This document shows positions 19,117 through 27,258 of a stretch of DNA of 64,000 bases, in pieces. Each line of letters begins with the position of its first letter. Within the stretch, counting starts at the first letter, position 1. The notes beneath the pieces were generated by a model, which was not told the DNA's origin, did not search any database, and saw nothing but the letters and a program-made list of their open reading frames with translations. Location: the NCBI RefSeq assembly GCF_014195655.1, contig NZ_JACICD010000002.1:124001-188000 (forward strand), given 5' to 3'. The translations under genes were made by a program, and so were the position numbers. Source of the DNA: Ancylobacter tetraedralis (lineage in GTDB: Bacteria > Pseudomonadota > Alphaproteobacteria > Rhizobiales > Xanthobacteraceae).

Positions 19117-20649
19117 TCAGGCCGCGGCGGTGGTGCGGTCGGCGCTGGCGCGATAGGCCAACGCTTCGGCGAGGTGGGCGCGGCCCACGCTTTCCGCACC
19201 GGCGAGGTCGGCCAGCGTGCGCGCCACCCGCAGCACCCGGTGATAGCCGCGCGCGGACAGCCGCATCAGCCGCGCGGCGTCGGCCAGCAGCGCCGCCCCG
19301 TTCGCGTCGGGCGCGGCGATCTCTTCCAGGATGGGCCCGCTCGCCTCGGCATTGGTGAACAGGTCCGGCCGGTCCAGCGCCAGGAAGCGCTCGCGCTGGG
19401 CGTGCCGTGCCTCCGCGACGCGGGCGGCGACCACCGCGCTCGCCTCGGCCGGGCCGGGGCGCACCAGGTCGATGGCGGAGACCGCCGGCACGTCGAGATT
19501 GAGGTCGATGCGGTCGAGGAAGGGGCCGGACAGCCGCGCCTGATAGTCGCCGGCGCAGCGCGGGCCACGGCGGCAGGTATGGCCGGGCTCGCCGGCCCGC
19601 CCACAGCGGCACGGGTTCATGGCGGCCACCAGCTGGAAGCGGGCGGGATAGGCGATGCGATGATTGGCGCGGGCGATCACCGCCTCGCCGGTCTCCAGCG
19701 GCTGGCGCAGCGAATCCAGCACGGCCGGGGCGAATTCCGGCAGTTCGTCGAGAAACAGCACGCCATTATGGGCGAGCGAGACCTCGCCGGGCCGCGCCCG
19801 CATGCCTCCGCCCACCATCGCCGCCATGCTGGCCGAATGGTGGGGCGCGCGGAACGGGCGCCGGTTGGTCAGCGCGCCGCCCTGCAGCGTGCCGGCCACC
19901 GAGGCGATCATCGAGACTTCGAGCAGTTCGGCCGGGGCGAGCGAGGGCAGGATGGAGGGCAGGCGCTGCGCCAGCATCGACTTGCCCGAGCCCGGCGGTC
20001 CGCAGAGCAAGAGGTTGTGGCGCCCGGCGGCAGCGATTTCCAGCGCCCGCTTGCCGGTCTCCTGGCCCTTCACGTCGGAGAGGTCCGGCAAGGCCGCCGC
20101 CCCGCCATCGAGCCGGGGTTCGGGACGGGCAAGGTTCTGCCGGCCCGCGAAATGATTGACCAGCTGGATGAGCGATTGCGGCGCCAGTACCGCGAGGTCC
20201 GGGCTCGCCCAGGCCGCCTCCGGCCCGCAGGCGGCCGGGCAGATGAGGCCGTGGCCGCGGGCATTGGCGCCGATCGCCGCCGGCAGCACGCCGGCCACCG
20301 GGGCGATGCGCCCGTCGAGCGCCAGTTCGCCCACCACGGTGAAGCCGTCCAGCGCTTCGGGCGGGAAGGCGCCGATCGCCGCCATCAGCCCGAGCGCGAT
20401 GGGAAGGTCGTAATGGCTGCCTTCCTTGGGCAGGTCGGCCGGGGCGAGATTCACGGTGATGCGCTTGGCCGGCAGGGCGAGGCCGGAGGCGATGAGCGCC
20501 GCGCGCACCCGCTCCTTCGCCTCGGTGACGGCCTTGTCGGCCAGCCCGACCAGATTGAAGGCCGGCAGGCCTGGGCTGACCTGCACCTGCACGTCGACCG
20601 CCCGTGCCTCGACGCCTTCGAATGCCACCGTCGCCACGCGCTGGACCAT
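19117..20649 (-). CDS. comM: YifB/ComM family Mg-chelatase-like AAA ATPase
   Basis: 510-residue AAA+ protein. ComM in naturally transformable bacteria is a hexameric helicase that extends branch migration during integration of incoming DNA. The N-terminal ChlI domain (about 1-170) begins VQRVATVAFEGVEARAVDVQVQVSPGLPAFNLVGLADKAV. The AAA core has Walker A GPPGSGKSMLAQRLP (about 217-231), the Walker B LFLDELPEF and the zinc-like segment CRCGRAGEPGHTCRRGPRC. The C-terminal Mg_chelatase_C block ends ARTLADLAGAESVGRAHLAEALAYR. No other competence gene is in the window. Confidence 0.94.
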   Translation of the reverse strand: MVQRVATVAFEGVEARAVDVQVQVSPGLPAFNLVGLADKAVTEAKERVRAALIASGLALPAKRITVNLAPADLPKEGSHYDLPIALGLMAAIGAFPPEALDGFTVVGELALDGRIAPVAGVLPAAIGANARGHGLICPAACGPEAAWASPDLAVLAPQSLIQLVNHFAGRQNLARPEPRLDGGAAALPDLSDVKGQETGKRALEIAAAGRHNLLLCGPPGSGKSMLAQRLPSILPSLAPAELLEVSMIASVAGTLQGGALTNRRPFRAPHHSASMAAMVGGGMRARPGEVSLAHNGVLFLDELPEFAPAVLDSLRQPLETGEAVIARANHRIAYPARFQLVAAMNPCRCGRAGEPGHTCRRGPRCAGDYQARLSGPFLDRIDLNLDVPAVSAIDLVRPGPAEASAVVAARVAEARHAQRERFLALDRPDLFTNAEASGPILEEIAAPDANGAALLADAARLMRLSARGYHRVLRVARTLADLAGAESVGRAHLAEALAYRASADRTTAAA

Positions 20650-20776
20650 GCCGCGCCCCCACCGCTCGCCGGAAACCGTGCCTCCGTAACGTCAGCGTAG
20701 CGGCTTACCGGATGTCGTCAAGAACATTTGAGGAACAAAATCGACGCCGCCATCCACAGTTGCGATGCGGCCGCAC

Positions 20777-20803
20777 CTTGACGATAGAAAAATTCTATCA
20801 AGG
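20777..20803 (+). promoter_or_regulatory. LysR-type operator upstream of the formate dehydrogenase operon
   Basis: GATAGAA (20783-20789), a 3-nt AAA spacer and TTCTATC (20793-20799) form an interrupted palindrome that contains T-N11-A, the hallmark of LysR-family sites. Flanking CTTGA and TCAAG extend the symmetry imperfectly. The site is 81 bp before fdsG. FdsR, a LysR regulator, controls fds operons in other bacteria, but no such gene is adjacent. Confidence 0.5.
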
Positions 20804-20883
20804 CACGGAACGCCCGGATTGATTTCGGTTTCGCTGCGCGCGATGGTTCCTTTGGAAAACTTTAAAAGAAGGCTCGGGAGAAG

Positions 20884-21357
20884 ATGCCGCATTACGAACC
20901 CTGGAGCGAGGGGCGCGCCCGCGCGGTGATCGAGGAATTCTCGCACCTCGAAGGCCCGCTGATGCCCATGCTCCACGCGGTGCAGGAGACGTTCGGCCAC
21001 GTGCCCGACGCCATCGTGCCGATGCTCGCCGAGCTGCTGAACATTTCCCGCGCCGAGGTCCATGGCGTGGTTACCTTCTATCATGATTTTCGCCATGAGC
21101 CGGCCGGCCGCCATGTGCTGAAGCTCTGCCGGGCCGAAGCCTGCCAGGCCGCCGGCGGCGATGCGCTGGCCGACCATGCCGAGCACCGGCTCGGCTGCAA
21201 GCTGGGCGAGACGACCGCCGACGGGCGCGTCACCGTCGAGCCGATCTATTGCCTGGGCCTGTGCGCCACGGCGCCCTCCGCCATGCTGGACGGGCGGATC
21301 GTGGCCCGTCTCACCGAGCGCCGTCTCGATGCGCTGATCGCGGAGGCCCAGTCATGA
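20884..21357 (+). CDS. fdsG: NAD-dependent formate dehydrogenase, gamma subunit
   Basis: NuoE-like subunit carrying a thioredoxin-fold [2Fe-2S] cluster that relays electrons in soluble FdsABG formate dehydrogenase. The 157-residue protein has the NuoE pattern: ISRAEVHGVVTFYHDFRHEP, then cluster ligands in LKLCRAEACQAAGGD and YCLGLCATAPSAML. First gene of a fdsGBA-fdhD-fdsD operon; it overlaps fdsB by ATGA. The upstream LysR-type box suggests control by an activator encoded elsewhere. Confidence 0.95.
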   Translation: MPHYEPWSEGRARAVIEEFSHLEGPLMPMLHAVQETFGHVPDAIVPMLAELLNISRAEVHGVVTFYHDFRHEPAGRHVLKLCRAEACQAAGGDALADHAEHRLGCKLGETTADGRVTVEPIYCLGLCATAPSAMLDGRIVARLTERRLDALIAEAQS

Positions 21358-22928
21358 CGAGCAATCCCGTGAGCATTCGCATCTATGTTCCCAAGGACGC
21401 CTGCGCCATCGCTTGCGGTGCCGACGAGGTGGTGGCTGCCATCGCGGCTGCCGCGGCCCGGCGCCAGCAGGCCGTCGAGATCATCCGCACCGGTTCGCGC
21501 GGCATGCTGTGGCTGGAGCCGCTCGTCGAGGTCGGCACGCCGGAAGGCCGCATCGGCTATGGTCCGGTCGAGGAAGGCGATGTCGAGGCCCTGTTCGAGG
21601 CCGGCTTCCTGACCGGCGCGGCGCATGGCCTGCGCATCGGCAAGCCGGAAGAACACCCCTTCATGGCGAAGCAGACGCGCCTCACCTTCGCGCGCTGCGG
21701 CATTGTCGACCCTGCTTCCTACACCGATTATCGCGCCCATGGCGGCTACAAGGGGCTGGAGCGCGCGCTGCAGCTCGGCCCGGTCGAGATCATCGAGGAA
21801 GTCAAGAAGTCGGGCCTGCGCGGACGCGGCGGCGCCGGCTTTCCGACCGCCATCAAGTGGAAGACGGTGGCCGACGCCAAGGCGGACCGCAAATACATTG
21901 TCTGCAATGCCGACGAGGGCGACAGCGGCACCTTCGCCGACCGCATGATCATGGAAGGCGACCCCTTCGAGCTCATCGAGGGCATGACCATCGCCGGCAT
22001 CGCGGTGGGCGCCACCAAGGGCTTCGTCTACACCCGCTCGGAATATCCGCACGCCATTGCCGCGATGGAAAAGGCGATCCAGGTCGCCCGCGCCCATGGC
22101 ATGCTCGGCGTCAACATCGCCGGCTCGCAGCACAGCTTCGACATGGAAGTGCGCATGGGCGCCGGCGCCTATGTGTGCGGCGAGGAGACTGCGCTGCTCG
22201 ACAGCCTGGAAGGCAAGCGCGGCACGGTGCGTGCCAAGCCGCCGCTGCCCGCGCATAAGGGTCTGTTCCAGAAGCCGACCGTCATCAACAACGTGCTCTC
22301 GCTCACCGCGATTCCGCACATTCTCGCCGGCGGCGGCGAGTTCTACGCCAATTTCGGCATGGGTCGCTCGCGCGGCACGATGCCGATCCAGATCGCCGGC
22401 AACGTGAAGTTCGGCGGCCTGTTCGAGACCGCCTTCGGCATCACGCTGGGCGAGCTGGTCAACGACATCGGCGGCGGCACCGCCTCGGGCAAGCCGGTCA
22501 AGGCCGCGCAGGTGGGCGGCCCGCTCGGCGCCTATGTGCCGACCTGGCAGTTCGACCTGCCCTTCGACTACGAGGCCTTCGCCGCGAAGGACGCGCTGAT
22601 CGGCCATGGCGGCATCGTCGTGTTCGACGAGGGCGCCGATATGGCGAAGATGGCGCGTTTCGCCATGGAGTTCTGCTCGGTCGAGAGCTGCGGCAAGTGC
22701 ACGCCCTGCCGCATCGGCTCGACCCGCGGCGTGGAGTTGATGGACCGCATCATCGCCGGCCAGCGGGTGGAGGCGAACCTCGCGACGCTGACCGACCTCT
22801 GCCAGACCATGAAGCTGGGATCCCTTTGCGCCCTTGGCGGGTTTACCCCCTACCCGGTGCTGAGTGCCCTGAAACATTTCCCCGAGGAGTTCGGCGCCCC
22901 GCCGCGCCGCCTCGAAGCCGCCGAATGA
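21354..22928 (+). CDS. fdsB: NAD-dependent formate dehydrogenase, beta subunit
   Basis: NuoF-like diaphorase subunit that binds FMN and NAD+ and one [4Fe-4S] cluster. The ATG at 21354 overlaps the fdsG stop and gives 524 residues. The N-terminal about 120 residues are a NuoE-like thioredoxin-fold region without the cluster cysteines. The FMN/NAD fold follows, with LRGRGGAGFPTAIKWK, NADEGDSGTFADR and GAGAYVCGEETALL. The cluster ligands are in ESCGKCTPCRIGS with a later Cys in LGSLCALGGFTPYPV. 14 bp before fdsA. Confidence 0.96.
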   Translation: MTSNPVSIRIYVPKDACAIACGADEVVAAIAAAAARRQQAVEIIRTGSRGMLWLEPLVEVGTPEGRIGYGPVEEGDVEALFEAGFLTGAAHGLRIGKPEEHPFMAKQTRLTFARCGIVDPASYTDYRAHGGYKGLERALQLGPVEIIEEVKKSGLRGRGGAGFPTAIKWKTVADAKADRKYIVCNADEGDSGTFADRMIMEGDPFELIEGMTIAGIAVGATKGFVYTRSEYPHAIAAMEKAIQVARAHGMLGVNIAGSQHSFDMEVRMGAGAYVCGEETALLDSLEGKRGTVRAKPPLPAHKGLFQKPTVINNVLSLTAIPHILAGGGEFYANFGMGRSRGTMPIQIAGNVKFGGLFETAFGITLGELVNDIGGGTASGKPVKAAQVGGPLGAYVPTWQFDLPFDYEAFAAKDALIGHGGIVVFDEGADMAKMARFAMEFCSVESCGKCTPCRIGSTRGVELMDRIIAGQRVEANLATLTDLCQTMKLGSLCALGGFTPYPVLSALKHFPEEFGAPPRRLEAAE

Positions 22929-22942
22929 GAAGGACGCCACCC

Positions 22943-25798
22943 ATGTCTCTCGTCCATGAGATCGACTACGGCACGCCCGCTCCCAAGACCGACAAGCTGG
23001 TGACGCTCACCATTGACGGGATGGAAATCTCGGTCGCCGAAGGTACCTCCATCATGCGCGCGGCGATGGAGATGGGGACGCAGATCCCCAAGCTCTGCGC
23101 CACCGATTCGCTGGATGCGTTTGGCTCTTGCCGGCTCTGCCTCGTCGAGATCGAGGGTCGCGCCGGCACGCCGGCCTCCTGCACCACGCCGGTCATGCCC
23201 GGCATGAAGGTGCACACCCAGACGGCGCGCCTCGCCCAACTGCGCAAGGGCGTGATGGAGCTCTATATCTCCGACCACCCGCTGGATTGCCTCACCTGCG
23301 CCGCCAATGGCGATTGCGAGCTGCAGGACATGGCCGGCGCGGTCGGCCTGCGCGAAGTGCGCTACGGCATGGAGGGCGCGAACCACTTCGCCCCGACCTC
23401 CGAGCTCGTCATGCCCAAGGACGAGTCGAACCCCTATTTTACCTATGACCCGGCCAAGTGCATCGTCTGCAATCGCTGCGTGCGCGCCTGCGAGGAAGTG
23501 CAGGGCACGTTCGCGCTGACCATTTCCGGTCGCGGCTTCGGCTCGCGCGTCTCGCCCGGCCAGTCGGAAGCCTTCCTCACCTCCGAATGCGTGTCCTGCG
23601 GCGCCTGCGTGCAGGCCTGCCCGACCGCCACGCTTTCCGAGAAGCGGCTGATCGAGATCGGCACGCCCGAGCATTCGGTGGTCACGACCTGCGCCTATTG
23701 CGGCGTCGGTTGCACCTTCAAGGCGGAAATGCGCGGCCAGGAAGTGGTGCGCATGGTGCCGTGGAAGGATGGCAAGGCCAATCGCGGCCATAGCTGCGTC
23801 AAGGGCCGTTTCGCCTGGGGCTATGCCACGCACCAGGACCGCATCACCAAGCCGATGATCCGCGCCAAGGTCACCGATCCGTGGCGGGAAGTGTCGTGGG
23901 AAGAGGCGATCAGCCACACCGCGTCCGAGCTGGCGCGCATCCAGGAAGCCTATGGCCGCAAGTCGGTCGGCGGCATCACCTCCTCGCGCTGCACCAATGA
24001 GGAAGCCTATCTCGTCCAGAAGATCATCCGCGCCGGCTTCGGCACCAACAATGTCGACACCTGCGCGCGCGTCTGCCACTCGCCGACCGGCTATGGCCTG
24101 AACCAGGCCTTCGGCACCTCGGCCGGCACGCAGGATTTCGATTCGATCGAGGATACCGACGTCGTCCTCATCATCGGCGCCAACCCGACCGACGGCCACC
24201 CGGTGTTCGGCTCGCGCATGAAGAAGCGGCTGCGCCAGGGCGCCAAGCTGATCGTGGTCGATCCGCGCCGCATCGATCTGGTGCGCTCGGCCCATATCAA
24301 GGCCGATTTCCACCTGCCGCTGCAGCCCGGCACCAATGTCGCCGTCGTCACCTCGCTGGCCCATGTGGTCGTGACCGAGGGGCTGGTGAACGAGGCCTAT
24401 GTCCGGCAGTTCTGCGACTGGGACGAGTTCCAGGACTGGGCCGAGTTCGTCGCCGACAAGCGCCATTCGCCGGAAGAGGTCGAGAAGATCTCCGGCGTGC
24501 CGGCGGAGCTGATCCGTGGCGCCGCCCGGCTCTATGCCACCGGCGGCAACGGGGCGATCTATTACGGCCTCGGCGTCACCGAGCACTCCCAGGGCTCGAC
24601 CACGGTGATGGCCATCGCCAACCTCGCCATGGCGACCGGCAATATCGGCCGTCGCGGCGTCGGCGTGAACCCGCTGCGCGGCCAGAACAACGTGCAGGGC
24701 TCGTGCGACATGGGCTCCTTCCCCCATGAGCTGCCGGGCTATCGCCACATCTCGGACGACGCCACCCGCGCCACGTTCGAGGCCATGTGGGGCCGTCCGC
24801 TCGATCCCGAGCCGGGCCTGCGCATCCCCAACATGCTGGACGCCGCCGTCGACGGCACCTTCAAGGCGATCTACATCCAGGGCGAGGACATCCTGCAGTC
24901 CGACCCGGACACGCATCACGTCGCCTCGGGCCTCGCGGCCATGGAACTCGTCATCGTGCAGGACCTGTTCCTGAACGAGACGGCCGCCTACGCCCATGTC
25001 TTCCTGCCGGGCTGCACCTTCCTCGAGAAGGACGGCACCTTCACCAATGCCGAGCGCCGCATTCAGCTCGTGCGCAAGGTGATGGCGCCCAAGAACGGCT
25101 ATGGCGACTGGGAAGTCACGCAGCTGCTCGCCAATGCGATGGGCCTCGGCTGGAACTACACCCACCCCTCGCAGATCATGGACGAGATCGCCGCGCTCAC
25201 TCCCACCTTCGCCGGCGTCTCCTTCAAGAAGCTGGACGAGATGGGCTCGGTGCAGTGGCCGTGCAACGATGCCAATCCCGATGGCATGCCGATCATGCAC
25301 ATCAACGGGTTCGCGCGCGGCAAGGGCAAGTTCGTCGTCACCGAATATGTGCCGACCGACGAGCGCACCGGCGCCCGCTTCCCGCTGCTGCTGACCACCG
25401 GCCGCATCCTCAGCCATTACAATGTCGGCGCGCAGACCCGCCGCACGGCGAACGTGGCGTGGCATCCGGAAGACGTGCTGGAGATCCACCCGCACGATGC
25501 CGAGCAGCGCGGCGTGCGCGACGGCGACTGGGTGCGCGTCGACAGCCGTGCCGGCGGCACCACGCTGCGCGCGGAGATCACCGACCGCGTGGCGCCGGGC
25601 GTGGTCTACACCACCTTCCATCACCCGGGCACGCAGGCCAACGTCGTCACCACCGACTTCTCGGACTGGGCTACCAACTGCCCCGAGTTCAAGGTGACGG
25701 CGGTGCAGATCTCCCGCTCCAACGGTCCGTCCGAGTGGCAGGAGGATTATGACGCCTTCACCCGCCAGAGCCGGCGCATCGCCGCCGCGGCGGAGTGA
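22943..25798 (+). CDS. fdsA: NAD-dependent formate dehydrogenase, alpha (catalytic Mo) subunit
   Basis: Oxidises formate to CO2 at a molybdenum bis-MGD centre in the cytoplasm. 951 residues. Domains in order: NuoG-like N-terminus with a [2Fe-2S] ferredoxin (GSCRLCLVEIEG...PASCTTPV) and a His/Cys3 cluster (HPLDCLTCAANGDC). Two [4Fe-4S] ferredoxin clusters follow (CIVCNRCVRACEE and CVSCGACVQACPT), then the molybdopterin domain opening with CAYCGVGC. The active-site pair Cys378-His379 lies in CARVCHSPTGYG. The enzyme is therefore the cysteine, not selenocysteine, form. With FdsB it yields NADH, matching growth on C1 compounds or formate. Confidence 0.98.
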   Translation: MSLVHEIDYGTPAPKTDKLVTLTIDGMEISVAEGTSIMRAAMEMGTQIPKLCATDSLDAFGSCRLCLVEIEGRAGTPASCTTPVMPGMKVHTQTARLAQLRKGVMELYISDHPLDCLTCAANGDCELQDMAGAVGLREVRYGMEGANHFAPTSELVMPKDESNPYFTYDPAKCIVCNRCVRACEEVQGTFALTISGRGFGSRVSPGQSEAFLTSECVSCGACVQACPTATLSEKRLIEIGTPEHSVVTTCAYCGVGCTFKAEMRGQEVVRMVPWKDGKANRGHSCVKGRFAWGYATHQDRITKPMIRAKVTDPWREVSWEEAISHTASELARIQEAYGRKSVGGITSSRCTNEEAYLVQKIIRAGFGTNNVDTCARVCHSPTGYGLNQAFGTSAGTQDFDSIEDTDVVLIIGANPTDGHPVFGSRMKKRLRQGAKLIVVDPRRIDLVRSAHIKADFHLPLQPGTNVAVVTSLAHVVVTEGLVNEAYVRQFCDWDEFQDWAEFVADKRHSPEEVEKISGVPAELIRGAARLYATGGNGAIYYGLGVTEHSQGSTTVMAIANLAMATGNIGRRGVGVNPLRGQNNVQGSCDMGSFPHELPGYRHISDDATRATFEAMWGRPLDPEPGLRIPNMLDAAVDGTFKAIYIQGEDILQSDPDTHHVASGLAAMELVIVQDLFLNETAAYAHVFLPGCTFLEKDGTFTNAERRIQLVRKVMAPKNGYGDWEVTQLLANAMGLGWNYTHPSQIMDEIAALTPTFAGVSFKKLDEMGSVQWPCNDANPDGMPIMHINGFARGKGKFVVTEYVPTDERTGARFPLLLTTGRILSHYNVGAQTRRTANVAWHPEDVLEIHPHDAEQRGVRDGDWVRVDSRAGGTTLRAEITDRVAPGVVYTTFHHPGTQANVVTTDFSDWATNCPEFKVTAVQISRSNGPSEWQEDYDAFTRQSRRIAAAAE

Positions 25799-25814
25799 GC
25801 GGAGCACGGGTCCG

Positions 25815-26663
25815 ATGATCCCCCCGGTCGTCCGCGTCTCGCGCCTTGCCGTCGGCCCCTCGGGGGCGATGGCGGGCGAGCGGGCGATCCCCGAGGAGAC
25901 GCCCGTCGCCATCGTGCATAACGGCTCCACCTATGCCGTGATGATGGCGACCCCCGGCGACCTCGAGGATTTCGGCTACGGCTTCAGCCTGACCGAGGGC
26001 GTCATCGGCCAGCTTTCCGACGTCGAAACGGTCGAGACGCTGGAATTCGACCACGAGGACGGTGTCGTCGGCGTCGAGATTCGCCTGTGGATCAATGCCG
26101 AGCGCGCCGGCCAGATGGTGGCGCGCCGCCGGCAGATCGCCGGGCCCACCGGCTGCGGCCTGTGCGGCGTGGAAAGCCTGGAACTCGCGGTCAAGCCGGC
26201 GCGAGCGGTGGGGGAGGGCCGGCGCTTCACGGCGGCGGACGTCTCCCGCGCCATCGCCGCGCTGCCGCCGGCGCAGACGCTCAACCACCAGACGCGCGCG
26301 GTGCATGCCGCCGCCTTCTGGGAGCCGGGCGCGGGGCTGGTGGCGGTTCGCGAGGATGTCGGCCGCCACAATGCGCTGGACAAGCTGGTTGGCCATCTCC
26401 TGCGCGAGGGCCACGCGGCGGGGGGCGGCATCGTGCTGCTGACCAGCCGTGTGTCGATCGAAATGGTGCAGAAGACCGCCATGCTCGGAGCCTCCGTGCT
26501 GGTGGCGGTCTCCGCGCCCACCGCTCTCGCCGTCCGCACGGCGGAAGCGGCGGGCATCACGCTGGCGGCCATCGCCCGCGATGACGGATTCGAAGTGTTC
26601 ACCCACCCCCATCGCATCGCGCTGGACGGGGCAGAGAAGGAGCGGGCCGCCCATGTCGGCTAA
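25815..26663 (+). CDS. fdhD: formate dehydrogenase accessory sulfurtransferase FdhD
   Basis: Transfers sulfur from a cysteine desulfurase to the bis-MGD cofactor before its insertion in formate dehydrogenase (called FdsC in this operon type). The ATG at 25815 gives MIPPVVRVSRLAVG and 282 residues. The sulfur-carrying C-x2-C motif is in GPTGCGLCGVESL (about residues 113-125). VREDVGRHNALDKLVG and LLTSRVSIEMVQKTAMLGA are conserved family blocks. 16 bp after fdsA and overlapping fdsD by 11 bp. Confidence 0.95.
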   Translation: MIPPVVRVSRLAVGPSGAMAGERAIPEETPVAIVHNGSTYAVMMATPGDLEDFGYGFSLTEGVIGQLSDVETVETLEFDHEDGVVGVEIRLWINAERAGQMVARRRQIAGPTGCGLCGVESLELAVKPARAVGEGRRFTAADVSRAIAALPPAQTLNHQTRAVHAAAFWEPGAGLVAVREDVGRHNALDKLVGHLLREGHAAGGGIVLLTSRVSIEMVQKTAMLGASVLVAVSAPTALAVRTAEAAGITLAAIARDDGFEVFTHPHRIALDGAEKERAAHVG

Positions 26664-26949
26664 CACGATGGAACGGCTCGTCTATATGGCGAACCAGATC
26701 GGCAAGTTCTTCGAGGCGCAGAAGCATGATCGCGCCGTGCCGGGCATTGCCAAGCACATCAAGGATTTCTGGGATCCGCGCATGCGCGCGCGCATCGAGG
26801 ATCACCTGGCGGCTGGCGGCGAAGGCCTCTCCCCGCTGGTGTTCGAGGCGCTGAAGACCCTGCCGCCGGTGAAGCGCGATTCGATCCCCACGGCCCATCC
26901 CACGGAAAACCCGCCCGGCCCGACCTCGGCGCATCACCCGGCGCATTGA
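26653..26949 (+). CDS. fdsD: formate dehydrogenase delta subunit
   Basis: 98-residue small subunit of the fds operon; required for active enzyme in related bacteria and thought to assist assembly. Seen: MERLVYMANQIGKFFEAQ, PGIAKHIKDFWDPRMRARIEDHLAAGGEGLSPLVFEAL, the conserved helical core. The last about 25 residues (PTENPPGPTSAHHPAH) look unstructured. Its start lies inside fdhD, so translation is coupled. A Rho-independent terminator follows 50 bp later. Confidence 0.93.
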   Translation: MSANTMERLVYMANQIGKFFEAQKHDRAVPGIAKHIKDFWDPRMRARIEDHLAAGGEGLSPLVFEALKTLPPVKRDSIPTAHPTENPPGPTSAHHPAH

Positions 26950-26997
26950 GAACACCGGCACGCGCCCGTGCCGGACCATAGCGGATCGCGACGACGG

Positions 26998-27021
26998 ACG
27001 CCCGGCCCAGCCGGGCGTTTT
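26998..27021 (+). terminator. Rho-independent terminator of the fds operon
   Basis: ACGCCCGGC (26998-27006), 3-nt loop, GCCGGGCGT (27010-27018), then TTTT. A nine-pair GC-rich stem at the end of fdsD. The rest of the gap to 27258 holds no gene; it contains an interrupted TCGCGC/GCGCGA repeat near 27083-27102. Confidence 0.85.
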
Positions 27022-27258
27022 GGCATGGGCGCACCAATTTACGGGCGCACAAGCGCCCCGCTGTTGCGTCCGCACGGTCATCTCGCGCCTTCCCTCGCGC
27101 GATGACGCGCAGGCCTTTTTCTCCGTGCCGAAAGATGCTCCGATGGGGCAGCGGACCAGCGCCATAAGGTCCATAAAGCACCATTGTTCTGCCATGCGGC
27201 GGCAGCATCCCTGGCGGTAGAACGGCGCGGCGGGCAGTGGCGAGGGAGCGGATGAGCG

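Noticed and set aside
18416-19612. 398-residue minus-strand frame in the repeat-rich spacer and comM end
   Set aside because: Runs out of the comM reading frame and translates to low-complexity Arg/Pro/Gly.
20804-20840. GGAAC...GGTT resembling an EcfG promoter upstream of fdsG
   Set aside because: The spacer is one base shorter than in the three good matches and the LysR-type site explains the region better.
22850-25930. 1026-residue open frame antisense to fdsA
   Set aside because: Its translation is Arg/His/Gly-rich without motifs, and it lies opposite a perfectly recognisable formate dehydrogenase gene; high GC keeps antisense frames open.
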